Positions 1 through 12,600 of a DNA stretch of 64,000 bases are shown piece after piece. The DNA lies in contig NC_088309.1 in assembly GCF_910592395.1 (NCBI RefSeq), positions 26,290,599-26,354,598 on the forward strand. The letters are read 5' to 3'. The notes beneath the pieces were generated by a model. That model saw only the letters and a program-made list of their open reading frames with translations. It was not told where the DNA came from and ran no database searches. A program made the position numbers and the translations under genes. The first letter of the stretch is position 1; every line of letters begins with the position of its first letter. This stretch comes from Lineus longissimus. Its lineage: Eukaryota; Nemertea; Pilidiophora; Heteronemertea; Lineidae.

Positions 1-46
1 TCTTTTAAAACCAACATGAAATTATTGGCTGCATCCTCAATTTCAG

Positions 47-697
47 GTAGTTGATTTTGAAGGCAAGGGTCGGGGTGTTGTGTCTTGTAAAGTGTTCCAG
101 AGAGGTGATTTTGTGGTTGAATATCGTGGGAACCTGATTGACTTGAGTAAAGCCAAAGAGAAGGAGGCTGAATACTCTCAAAAACCAGACATTGGCTGCT
201 ACATGTACTACTTCAACTACAATAATAAAAACTATTGGTAAGTTTTTCATATCTTAAAAGGTTTTTCCTCAAAGGCTGTATTGGCCATTTGTTGCTGCCA
301 CTATGGTTGAGAGCCAATTGGTGAAATTGGCCGATTGTTGATTCATCTTCAGCCTGACAGGAGTCCATCACGGGCTTCTCTTCACTTCGATGAGGTCAGG
401 TTTATTTCTAATATGAAGACTTGACTGGTTTAAAATCATTGTTCTCTTTTTGCCGTCAATCAAAACTATCCTCTCTTCTCCTTCAGCGTTGATGCCACAG
501 CAGAAAGTGGTAAACTAGGTCGTCTTCTCAATCACAGTAAATCAGGCAACTGTAAAACAAAGGTTGTAGGAATCGACAACAGACCATACCTGATCTTAGT
601 TGCTGCCCGAGATATATCTGAAGGGGAGGAACTTCTTTATGATTATGGTGATCGTAGTAAAGAGGCTATTGCTGCACATCCTTGGTTGGCCAAATGA
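47..697 (+). CDS. KMT5A: KMT5A (PR-Set7/SETD8) histone H4K20 monomethyltransferase, C-terminal part
   Basis: Two coding exons are visible, 47-237 and 487-697, with an AG acceptor at 45-46, a GT donor at 238 and an AG at 485-486. They join in frame (TG+C makes a Cys codon) to give the last 133 residues. These are most of a SET domain: a GKGRGV strand, the block QRGDFVVEYRGNLID, GCYMYYFNY, the NHSKSGNC pseudoknot motif, the ELLYDYGDRS motif with the catalytic-site Tyr, and the ending AAHPWLAK. This order and ending match KMT5A rather than other SET proteins. In animals the enzyme places one methyl group on Lys20 of histone H4 in nucleosomes, using S-adenosylmethionine, and acts in mitosis, replication licensing and chromatin compaction. 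The 5' exons lie outside the window to the left. The phase of the first visible exon is inferred from the protein match. Confidence 0.93.
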
Positions 698-1700
698 GGA
701 TACTGTTTTTTGGACAAGTTGGGCAGATTCGAAACCCCGTTCTTGAGTTATCTGAGAATAGTAGTTTTCATCATAACCCCATCACCAGAAGGTCTAAGTA
801 AAACGCTACACCAAGTGTTCGCAATCAATACTTTTACTCCTAAGCTCCTCATATTTTGGCCATGCAAAAGAACAGAGTACTGTTCACGAGTGAGCCAGGA
901 ACAGGGTTTCAAATATCGCCATTGTGACTGACACTAAAAGTTTGCCGATTTCAGGAGGGCATTTCTCGGTTGTAATCTCTGCCATGATGTGTTCACTTTC
1001 AAGTGTTTAACTTGTTAAAACATGTAATAGCTGTGTGATGATTTGTAAATTAAAAGAACTGTGGCTGATCTCAACACTTGTGTTCACTCTGATTATCAGT
1101 TACTTGGGGTACTTTGGATGCATTAGAAACAAGATAGGGGGTTAATTTATATCTGTGCAATATAAATTATCACTGTATGCTGTAAATTAGCACTTAGAAA
1201 TTTGTTTTTTACTCTCACATAATAGTTATCCTTCAGTTTGTAATCCTGGTTGTGCAGAGTGAATACAATAATCTGCTTGGGGAGCATTGAGCATTGGGGA
1301 GCAGAGTGTGACAGAAAGACTTCTATGTTAATCTTGTGTATATTGTGTGTATATATTGCTTATTTTTATGAATTATGCTTTTACTGTTGAATGAAGTCGG
1401 CATGGTTTGATTGCATGAGTCGTGAAGTGGGAGATATTTTTCATTAGAAGACGGCTGGGATATGTAGATTATGATTTTCATAGATCAACTTTTTAATTAA
1501 AGCACCATGCCTGATTAGACATGTGACCCTGAACATTCCCAGACCTGTTTTTGCACAGATAGCTATATGGTTTTCAAAGACATTTCCTTCATTGATTTTC
1601 ATTGATTCAGAATCAGATGGAATAATGCGTGCTTTGAACATGTAAATCAAAATACAGATTCTGTATTTGAATTGACAATGAAATAAACAATTGATTTCAT
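698..1700 (+). other. KMT5A 3' UTR (inferred)
   Basis: This is non-coding sequence downstream of the KMT5A stop. It is AT-rich and has no splice-supported coding. A canonical AATAAA lies at 1682-1687 and is the best candidate poly(A) signal. The extent is inferred from that signal only. Confidence 0.5.
1682..1687 (+). promoter_or_regulatory. candidate poly(A) signal of KMT5A
   Basis: A canonical AATAAA hexamer lies about 985 bases after the KMT5A stop codon. No transcript evidence is available here. Confidence 0.4.
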
Positions 1701-1739
1701 AGTATTATCTCGTTTGGTGCTTTTCTGAATGATTGTTAC

Positions 1740-4700
1740 CATACAAGGTTCGAAAATTTAAGAGCTGCAATTATCTGTGTGTTGTGGTTTACCTCTGCTA
1801 ATGTTATTGTAAAAGATGAAGAGAAAGAAGCACTCTTTTGGAATGGACTGACTGTCATAGCCACCGCCACGACCAAACTGGAAAACCATTTCATGGATGC
1901 CAACATTGACATGGCAGTTAAGGCTCCGTTCTCTGCTGACGACTGTAGCAACTGCCGAAGTGTAAATCTAACCAACCAGATCAAGTCTATCTACTCAACC
2001 AGTTCAGTATCCTCATGACCAATGCATACCATATTTCCCCATACTAAAGCAGCACTGTAAACTCGATCAGGAGCCACTCGGCTTTTAAATGTCATAGTCC
2101 CCGTAGCAGAATCTACAGAAATGGTGCTTCTTGATGTAAAATGCTGTGAAGGCCTCTTGACTGCAGGCTTTTGTTCGTCTCAAATATTGGGTACTAGAAG
2201 TGCAAAACCATGAAAATCTTGATAGACCCTGTGCAAGTAGCAAAGGAGACCAGCCAATGTGTCCTTTCCCTTTGATGGGTGTATGGTCTACTGAATGACG
2301 GGAGTGCCTGGCCTTGCCTCCAGCTACATTCCTGTATGGTAATTCCGAAGACACTACACTTTAGGACTGCTACTAAACACTGGTGTTCATAGAGACCCTG
2401 TCTGACAAAACAATTCCAAAAAGATTGGGGGGGGGGGGGGTTCTCAATTCCACAGTTGCAACTTTTTCGGGATGCCATTTATCGGCAGTTCCCTTTGCAT
2501 CTAAATTCATCAAATTGAACAACTAATGCCAGCATAATGTTTATGTTGTTTTATTCTTTTGACAATTTTAAGTATACATAACAAAACAACATATCAAGAC
2601 ATGATTAAATCAGAGGCAATAAAGTGTATCCCTAGTTATATGCAACAGCAACAATGTTTCAAGCGATAAGCACTGAGGACAATCTCTACAACTCGGACTC
2701 AGCACTTCATACGAGTTACATGCAGTTATTTCTCAAAAACAAATTGAACTCAGCTGATGATTTAGATGACCTTATTTTAGGGCATGAAAAGAGGCTACTG
2801 ACCAATGTTGCCAATCCATTGGTTTCAATGGTGATGCCACATTTAAGGTGGACTCAGAATTAGAGTACAGCACTAATTAGCACATATTTGAAATCTGCAA
2901 AATCAGTTTATTGAGAAACCATTTAGTATCTGCATGTGAAGAAGTTTGTCCACTATATCACTGTGAAAAAGGATTTCTATGATCTATTATGATAGTTTCC
3001 ATAGAGCATATATCTGTACAATTTAAATCTTCATAAATTCTCACAACCAACTGTCTGAAGAGTGAACCGGGGAAGTGATGTATGTATGCGGTCAAGAAAA
3101 AAGACAAAGATGTCATGTATCATAGTGCACTTCTACATGTGTATGTGATATATGGATTATTCTTCCCCGGGTGATCTATCCTAAATGTGATCTAAAAGGA
3201 AACTGCACTGTAAAATACAGAATCTTTGGCTATCGACTTGACCAGAATCAAAAATTCATTAGACATTGTCAATTTTGAGTTGGCTCTAAAATGTTCCTCA
3301 TTATATTAACATTCATGCAATCTAGGATATTATTAATTAATATCACCAGCCATGATTTAGTGATTAAAATTTAGTCATTTGTCAACATATCTTTTTTTAA
3401 ATAGCAGTACTTAAACATAAATGTAACAAACAGAAATGATCATTACTTGCGATCCTGCAGATCAAAAAAGAACACACAGCCACACAATATGATTGATCAA
3501 ATCAACAAAAGCTCCAAAAATTTGAAAAAAATCAAAAAAATATTTCATTTTTTAAACCAATTATTTTTAAAAATTTGTAATTAAATACTCTGTTAATCTG
3601 GTTCCGTTTGCACAATTCAATGCCTCACCTCGAAATAATCATCGGTTTAAACTATATAAATATAAACAGGAACAATGCTATCCACACCACCGTAAAAAAA
3701 CATTATTATTTTTTTCACCAGTGGCATCAAATCTTATCCCGTACCATGATTCTGTCCATGCTTTTCGAACCAGAAATATTTTCTTAAAATAAAATGAATC
3801 AATTTCATTTCACAATTATATACAAATAGTTGAACATTGCCTGAAGGACTACACACCAATGTCCCATCTAAGCTTCATGTAAGAATAGGATCACTATCTA
3901 CTCTGCATGTTTTTGAAGTCAAGAACCAAGTCAGCGCAAAACAGACAATTATCATGCCCTCACTTTGACAGGATGCAATCCTGGAAAGTGTCAAAGAAGA
4001 CTATGGTGAATTACTACTGGCTGTCACAAATTTTAGTTGACTAATCACAGGGGTAAACAAACTCTTAAGTAGTTGTTAGATTTTACAAATGAATCTTCAC
4101 CGACTGACGCTTCTAAACAAAAACATATTGTGTCAACACTATTAAGTCAGTTGAGCCACATCTTGTTACACATAGGACAATTACATGTAAAATCGGCCTT
4201 CTGCACTTGCACCTCTCCACCAGCTTAATTGTGTAAACACAGTATGTCTCATTCAATTATATACATTATGGACAGGTATGTGACAAAATCTTCACAGAGT
4301 GCTGTACTGGTACTAAGATAACAATTATATCCTCTTACACACAGAAATAAAGCTTCACAGAGTGCTGCACTTCGTGTGAGATAACAAATATGTCCTCTAA
4401 CACACAGAAATCCACTACAATCGAATACAAAATCCTTTGGAGTCAAAAAGATGTCTTATGATGTCAACTTGATAACAGCCGATTTCATCAATTTGATGCA
4501 GTTGACATTTTGTTGGTCGATTCCCTGATTTCATTATCTGAAACACAACTGAGGACTTGGTTTACAAGATTTTGTAGGATGATTACTTTCAACTCATCGA
4601 CTGTCCTCAGTGAAAACTTAAAAGAGTATTTATCCAATTCTAGCATACTCTGTTCATAACACACAGTTAGGAAACAGACCTGAAATTTCCTACAGACAGG

Positions 4701-6100
4701 CTCGATTAAGACATCATTTCGCTAGAGTGGCAGTATCAATGAATTGTGCACATGACATTTTAACACGGAAGAGTCGATCGTAATTTGAAATCAAGAGCTA
4801 CACCATAGAAATGTACAAACTTCAGCCTTTAATAGTGAATATCTCACAACTGACGGAATATTTACACAACTTTTGACAGACAACATCAAAAAGATGGCTT
4901 TTTACAGAAAGAATTGAAAGAAAAATTGTCAGGGGTTGGTAGGTCTACACTGGCCCTGGTCCACCACACACAAACTGGACCAGCACCATACTTAAGATTA
5001 CAAGAAAAGGACTAGGGGGACATGTGTGTAAGTTTGGAACTCCCCCCTAAGAATTCCCGAGTCCTTATCAAATTACTGCAGAATAAGAATTTACCGAGAA
5101 AAATAACAGTGTTGCTAGCCTAGTTGTATACGATTATACCAGTTTATCATATGACTAAGGACAGACCCATTGCCTCTCATGCTTTCGAAAGCACAATGGT
5201 ACTTTCAATCATGCAAGCAACTACATATATATTATTGACAAACAGGATTTGGGAATTTCAATTGCATGAGAAACAAAGCGTTGAGTGACATATTTTTTTA
5301 GTCAAACCAACCTACATGTATTATCGAAATAGGCTACCCTGTCTTCAGAATAAGATCTGGCCAGGTGTTTCACTGTAATTCAGTGTCAAATGCTATTGAA
5401 CGTGACCTGAATTCCAGCTCACGAGTGTGAGCTTATGCTATGATGCTGGTATATTCTCAACTTTGAGCAGTCTACCAACATTTGATATCTACATGTAGGT
5501 ATAAACTAGATGATTTACAACTTGTTGTCGCTGCCAAGGAGTTGCAACAAAAGAGCATACTTTGGTCACACAGACATAAATTATATCGCACTGTTCCAGA
5601 AGGCCGGAAGGTATGCCTCAGCAATGGCAATCTCTATCTCAAAATTGAGAAAACTGAGAAAAATTAATTTCTGAATTTTGATAAGAATTTCCTTTACTTT
5701 TTGTGAGATTGACTTTAAAGTGTCAAAACTACTTGTACATGTATTATCATCTCACTGGTGAGATACTACGTGCCTTGTATCACTAAATGTATGTCAATTA
5801 ACCAGTAATCATTAACAAAAAATAGCACTGCTCTAAAACAACTCACCGTCCCTCTAGAATAGAATTGTACTGACATATACACCAGAAAAGGGTAAAAATA
5901 GGAGGCGACTCCTGGGGACACACAGTAATACTATATACAAGGATAAACAGAAAATACATGGCAAGTTGACTTCCAACCCAACAACACATTAAATATCCCA
6001 GCAGAATTTCGGGCTTGGTTGCTCATTATGTGTACGAGGATATTAGTCGCTGCTAAGGATAAGCCTCAGCTACATGTAAGAACAGTAATTGACACCCATG
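1740..6100. other. intergenic or UTR sequence, no gene recognised
   Basis: Only short open frames occur, for example + 1779-2018 (79 codons) and + 2654-2863 (69 codons). None resembles a family I know and none has convincing splice context. The stretch holds a 14-base G run at 2427-2440, AT-rich low-complexity sequence around 3300-3800 and a small tandem duplication at 4290-4412. Some of the sequence up to 9617 could be the long 3' UTR of the convergent CRTC gene, but no poly(A) site could be fixed. Confidence 0.5.
4290..4412. repeat. two-copy tandem duplication, about 62 bp unit
   Basis: Two adjacent copies begin with TTCACAGAGTGCTG, one near 4291 and the next near 4354, and end with ACACACAGAAAT. 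They differ at several positions, so the duplication is old. No function is visible. Confidence 0.7.
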
Positions 6101-6310
6101 TGTGATGGTGCCCTGGTTAGCTGTCAGAATCACAACCCGAGGGTCAGAGGTTCAAAACCATCTGGTCACAGAGCCCAAGTGAATGGTGCACAAATAACTT
6201 CTTTCCCGGAGTTCCTCAGTGGAGACTAATAAGAGGGACAATTGTTGTAAAGTGCTTTGACCAAGGTCAATGTGGGAGAGCTGTACAGTGGCAGTCAATT
6301 GGTTTATTTA
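6101..6310 (+). mobile_element. tRNA-derived SINE
   Basis: The 5' part looks like a degenerate tRNA. An A-box-like segment (TGGTTAGCTGTCAG, from about 6115) is followed by AACCCGAGGGTC, and then a B box GGTTCAAAACC at 6149-6159. The 3' part contains TTGTAAAGTGCTTTGA and a further tail of the kind seen at the 3' ends of many SINEs that borrow LINE tails. Length and order (tRNA head, body, AAAGYGCTTTGA tail) fit a tRNA-class SINE. Target-site duplications were not identified. The family name is unknown to me. Confidence 0.6.
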
Positions 6311-9300
6311 CTTTTACCCTTTTTGAGCAACCAAGCCCACATCCCTACAAAGTAAGCACTAATCATCACATGACTCATGATTTAAAGGGCAATTAATCGG
6401 GGCAATTTAAACAATGTTTACAACTTTCAAAAGCTTAGCACCAACCGTCTCCCCCTTCAATCTAGTGCCCACCAATTCAAGGACTTTGGGTCAAAGTTTA
6501 CTGTGAGGACAGATTTCCTGCTTCATGAATGTACCATTGTCACAGGAAGAGAATGTTGTTTTCCTTTAACAAAAGGTGAAATAAGTAATGTATGCCTGCT
6601 CAATACACTACTTACCATGCTCATGCAGGGCTCAGCTGCAGTAACAGATCACACGTGTACGACAATACCGAGGGACATGACGTGACCCAACCCTCCAACC
6701 TTTTCTGAGTCAGGATTCATCAGTATGTTTCATTGGCCCAAAAGTGTGATATTTCATCACAACGTGGTGGAGCTGCGGTTGAATCTTGGATAACAACGAA
6801 AAGTCCTGTATTAAGAGGGATGGATTAAGACTATCGAGTCATCATAAATGCCATATCAGAGATACTTTGTCAACAGCCCGCACTACCGCATGTACTGAGC
6901 AGACACACTATGTCAAATTTCAGAAAGAAAATGATGAAAAATCTAATTCTAGTTGTTTCACTGGGAACTGCATCTTAATAATGTCAGAATCACAGATATG
7001 TGCCTCCTTTACGAATGATATTAATTGCTCTCACATTAATAACAGTGACCTTCCCAGTCCTTGAACAGTTTCCTCGTACAATACAATACTAAAACATTAC
7101 TAAGATCTACTGTACACATCACATGAACTATACAAGCCAGAAATCGGCGAAAATCATCATATATTCACTATACATTTGCATGAGTTTTATACAAAGTAAT
7201 GTTTTTGGATAAAGTATCAAAATTTGAGAACAACACTAAATATTTCCACTTCGATAACTTTACTGTACACCTATATGGCTTGCCATACATAACGCATCAC
7301 AAAATTGTTTACACCACATGCAACACTGACCAATGCAAATTGGGTTATAAAATCTAAACAAGTTTTCTGAAAAAGTAAAGACTGAGTGGTGCAGTGCTAT
7401 CCGTGGACAGAATGACAATTTAAACTTCATCTTGTGATATCTCTCGGCTAACTGAAGAAAAATATGCTATCGACTGATGAGAAACAAGCAGGGCCATCGC
7501 CAAAGGCTGGGGGGTTGGAACCCCAAAGGTCACCCAAAAATGTGTTTTGCCCCTCCCTGACCAAAATGTAGCTACAGGCCTGACAAAGCATTTTCATTTC
7601 ACTTCGTTAGAAGATGACTTGAGGGATATCACTTAATGACGGATTTGTCAACGACTCAATGCAGTGAGGCGTAGTGGTAGTGAACATCAGTTTGAGAGGA
7701 AAACCGTAAAAAAGTGCTAATTGTCAAAAGAATTCAAAATATAAAACATTCTTGAAAAACTCAAGTCAAATGATGCTGTAACTTAGATATCCAACCACAA
7801 TATTGACTCTTATACAAAACAACATCAAGTAACAGGTTTAGAAAATTAACATCATTGCCATTGAGGCAGTTCTAGTGATTCCACCATTTCTAGTTTCTAC
7901 AGCTCTACAATCGGAAACTTTGGCTGTTTACCACTAGAAAAACGATCGGTTGTGTTAACACTTCTAAATATACCACAGAAAGAAATCACTCACAGGTATA
8001 CATTAACTACAGGGCTAGAATGAAACCAATATTGACTTCTGTGCTTGCCACACCACAAGGACTCCATAGCCAACCAAGAAATTCTGTACTAATGTGACAT
8101 GTGGAATTCTAATGCAAACTGGGGAGATACCCAGACATGCTAGTACATTTTTCTTGTTTGTTTAACTTATAAGAACTAATTCGTTACCTTATTGCAAGTT
8201 TGAGAATTGCACTGTTCAAGGTTTTCAGCAATAATGACACTAGAGTTCCCAGCTTCTTGAATGCTACATCAAAATGATTAAGTAGAAGTATTTTCCCTCC
8301 CACACTATCACTGAATCTCACTGTTGATTTTCCCAAATCCAAAGAGCAGAAAGAAATTTCTGGTGCCCGATGTAGCTGAGGCAAGAATGAAAAAAATAGG
8401 GCCTATTCAACTTCAAGGAATGACTTTCTATTTCACTATATCTACAGTACAAATACCCCATTTGAACATATCACAGGCTATTAAGTCTTTCATATCTTTC
8501 ATTCCAAAGATTCTGAAGAAATGAGTATTTTTTTCAATCAGATGGAAATGACAACAATGTAGTTCATGGTAATTCTACTTGTCAGCTGATCCAATTGATT
8601 AGCCACATGGTGAACCAAATAGCACTCGGCAGACAACATCATTCAAACAATGCATGTGTCATTTTTCAAACCTTCATCCATGCAAGCTGATGGCAACAGT
8701 AGTCTTAATTAGGTTCATTCTAAATTTCACTAAATAGGAAACTCCTATATGTACAAAGACCAAATTTGCTTTATATTGGCATCAAGTTCTCAAGGAATAT
8801 TTCTAACAATGACAACTTCTGGCCTAGCCCAAATCTCAGTGAACTTCTACTGTACAATGTACTAAAGCTGTCGAGATACCTATATAACTTTATCAAACAA
8901 GTCCAACACGTAAACACAACCACAGAATTCATTATCTTAGATAATCCATTAGAAAATATTCAGAAATGTACATGTATAGAAATGCAACTACCCCAGCCAA
9001 GACACACAGCAACTGCATCAATGTCATGACATCCTGGCAACAATGATTGTTTCAAAGCAACCATGATGTTTCCACAGGTCTTCTGGGAAACAATGCTTCG
9101 AAATTAAACCACTCTGATCATATTCACAGCTGCCCGCCAAATGTCACTACAACCTTGATTATGGTCAAGATTAGACAAAGGCCAAGTACATGCTAAAAGT
9201 GATTCAATAAGCCAGCCATAAATGCCTTTGGGAGGTGATATACTCTTTTCTATCATATACACAACCACACTTTCCACTATGACCAGCATATCTTAAGAAC

Positions 9301-9617
9301 AAAACAATCTGTTCACAATCTGAAGCACACCATGCATCCCTCAATTATTTGTTTTCAGTATTTACTTGGGTAGCGGTCCAAGTTTACAGGAAGTCACAAT
9401 GGGGAAGAGAGTTAACATTTCAAAAAGCACCAATGCTGCTAAGCCAGATTTGTGTGGCGTCTCCATTGGCAGCAACCAAATATTCCACAGTGTCTTTTTG
9501 GTTCATCTCTTCCCTTCGTACCGTTCGACCGGGGGCCTTTTAGGATGACTGGTTCCCACGTGCAGCATGCAGCTCTCACGGGTCATCATCAAAAAGAGGC
9601 TTCCCGGTCTCAAAATT
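6311..9617. other. intergenic sequence or CRTC 3' UTR, no gene recognised
   Basis: AT-rich unique sequence with only short, unsupported open frames. It lies directly 3' of the CRTC stop codon (transcription right to left), so part of it is probably the CRTC 3' UTR. No clear AATAAA on the minus strand marks its end. Confidence 0.45.
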
Positions 9618-12600
9618 TCACAACCGGTCTAATCGAAAGCTGTCCTCTGTTGCTGGATCTGTGACTAAACTGGGATCTGTTAACATCTGCAGTTCATTAA
9701 AGTCTAACGGATCCAATCCCACTTTTAACGGGTCATCCCCACAGAAAAAGTCAGTGTCAAAAGTATCGGTCATGTTAGCCATTGCGTTACTTATATCTTT
9801 GGCGAAGTCCTGTCGAGAAAAATCTTCTGCCCCTGGAAGAAGTAAAGAAACATTTGAAATCATGTACATGGACATAGAGCAAGTAGCAATCTTGGATACC
9901 GTCCATCTTACACTGAATTTATGATTTACAGACGTGATGGGGTATTCAACACACCAAGTGAAAAGTCTTCTTAACCAATTGGAACTTTTTTATCAAATGG
10001 TAAACCGGTCACATTAGTTCTATCACATTTTGATATTGTTAATCTGGAAATTGCTTGGAAAAAGTTATCAGTTTGGACTAACTTAGTTTCTCATATCATG
10101 AACCTACCTGTCAACACAATGTCTGGTATTTTACTGGTTGGGGTCTGCACCTGTTGAGGCTGCGGAGACATCTGTGGCGACATCTGCTGGTGCATGTGAG
10201 GTGAGGGCGTCGATTGTTGCGGGGAGATAGGCTGTTGGGGTGACTGGCTATAGAACTGATTCTGTTGGAACTCCTGGCTACTCGACAGGCCATGCATGTT
10301 TGCTTGTGAGAACTGTAGGTTGCTAATCTGGCCGAGGTTGTAAAGACCATTGTTGTTCACTGTCGTCGTCGGCTGATTGTCCTGCAGCTGGAAGGAGAGT
10401 GAGAAGACATTGATAATACATGATATATCAGCAATACCACAATCGCCAAAAAGGTAATTAAGACGATGAGTGGTCCAACTTACCACTCTAGATGTGTCAT
10501 AACAGCCTGAACTTTGACCAGCTATTTCACAATATAGGCACGACAACTTTAGATGTCCAGGGCTTAGTTGTTCGAAACAAGTTGGTCATAAATTTGGTGA
10601 TACTTAACATGATGTTAATTTTCATAGGCTTAATGGAAGAAGATAACGCCAAGCGGAAATTAAAGTCAAAGCTGACACATCATCACATCATCTCCCCACA
10701 GTTTGACAAGAAATGTTCATCGAGAGAGAATTATAAAACTGTCACATGCAGGGAACACAAAGCTTTTCATTCACCTGTGGGGGATGAAGAGCCCTGATCT
10801 ATCAGTGAGAAAAAGTTTGTGAAAGAAAAGACACCAAATCAAAAAAAGCATCACCATACATACTGATACAGATGGAGGTACCAAACAAGCGGATGACAAT
10901 ATTCCTTTCACCCTACCGAGCTGGTGTGAATTGTTGACCAGATTTTCACCCATAACAATCATCCTCACACAAAACCATTCAATACTTTGTCCCCTTCACA
11001 AAGTTCCTGTGCCCTGCTCAACTTTGCACACACCTGCTCAGCTCGTTTCAAAAATGTTCGGTGAATCAGTTTAGGAATATGATCCAAAATGGTGCCGAAC
11101 ACAGCGTGGGACTTGGTGAATAGGACAAGGCGTTGGATGGTTGTGCAATGATGAAATGCATATGGGAGAAAATTGGGTCCACTGTTTACACAATTTTGTG
11201 CTAAGGTGGAAGGGCGTATGAAAGTTAAATGAGTGATGAAATAAGACGCGTAATGGGCTGTAAATACAATGATGTCAACAAAACCATTCATCATGACTGT
11301 ACTGATACGCCAAGCAAAAAGACCCCAAGGGATGTCTACAGGTTAAGAAATGGACAATTCAGGTGCCCAGCTGCCATTCCAACCTCAATATAGTGAGCAC
11401 TATTGACAGTCACTACACAGAGGTTGAACATTTCAAAGTGGTCAGTCCACAAGACTTTCTCCTTCAGACTTGGTTCTTAGGTGACAAAGTGTATATATTG
11501 GCACCGATGGCTCTGTTTTGCCATAGATGAATGAAGACAAAGAAGATGGGCTGATCACTTGAACTGTTATGCATTTCTAGACCTTGCCAATGAAATGATA
11601 GTGAGATGGATCATGACTGATCTCACCTGGGTCAGTTGTTCTAAAGCCGCCTTGGCATACGCATCATTGTTTAATGTTGTATATACATCGTTTGTCAATG
11701 ATGCGGTATCACCCTGGAGCTGAAGAGAAGACAAAGCTATCATAATCCCTTTACAAAACTCTCCCATTTGTGGTCATCCTCTGCTCTGGTACGCAGAAAG
11801 TCATCCGCTATTTCATGATTACTGCCCTTAATAATCAAAGATTGTCAGAACATTGATCGAGAGTTTATCTTTGACCTTCATGTACATGTACCAAGAGAAC
11901 CTGAAAACACTTTCCTTGTGCTCTGATAAGCAATGACATCGGCCCATCCGATTATACATGTAGCTGTCTTTAGACTTCAGAAGGTATACTCCGAACCATT
12001 TTGCCATAGGTTCACCACTGCCACTGCCAACACCTAACTCCTGCGACCCTTCATATGTTTCAGGAAACGCTTCCTGGTGCAAGCAATTCTAAAACTGATA
12101 ATCTCCGTTGAACTTACCATATTAAACTGCTCGAACTGGTGTTGTAATGCATTTGTGTAGTACGCGTCTGAATATGACGTATTGCTGCCTGTCATGCCTG
12201 TCGACGGGGGCGGGGGCTGCGGTAACGGCGGTAAACCTGGTGGTAACCCAGGTGACTGAGACGGTGAATAGGATGATTGTGAGTGTGGCGACGTCGGCGA
12301 CTGACATGTGTCTCGACTTTGACTATTTCGGTACTGAGTCATTGAGCCCTGAAAGAAAAGTGGTTTTGGAATTAAGATCATTTCAAGCCATTGGAGTCAA
12401 ATGTAAAGTATAAAGTGCAACAGACTATTCAAACATACATTTCAGGTAAAACAGCTTTCCGATCGCCCAAACTATGTTTATCATTAAAACTATGTTGACT
12501 GAAGCATCCCGCATGCAATGGAGTTTTTTAACAGAGACAAGGGATGATTATTTCATACCTTGTTGCAGGTCGGGTCATTAACAACCAACCTCTGAAGATA

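Noticed and set aside
2085-2478. Overlapping minus-strand open frames near 2.1-2.5 kb
   Set aside because: They overlap each other in different frames, one ends in a G-run region, and no family was recognised; perhaps a decayed repeat.
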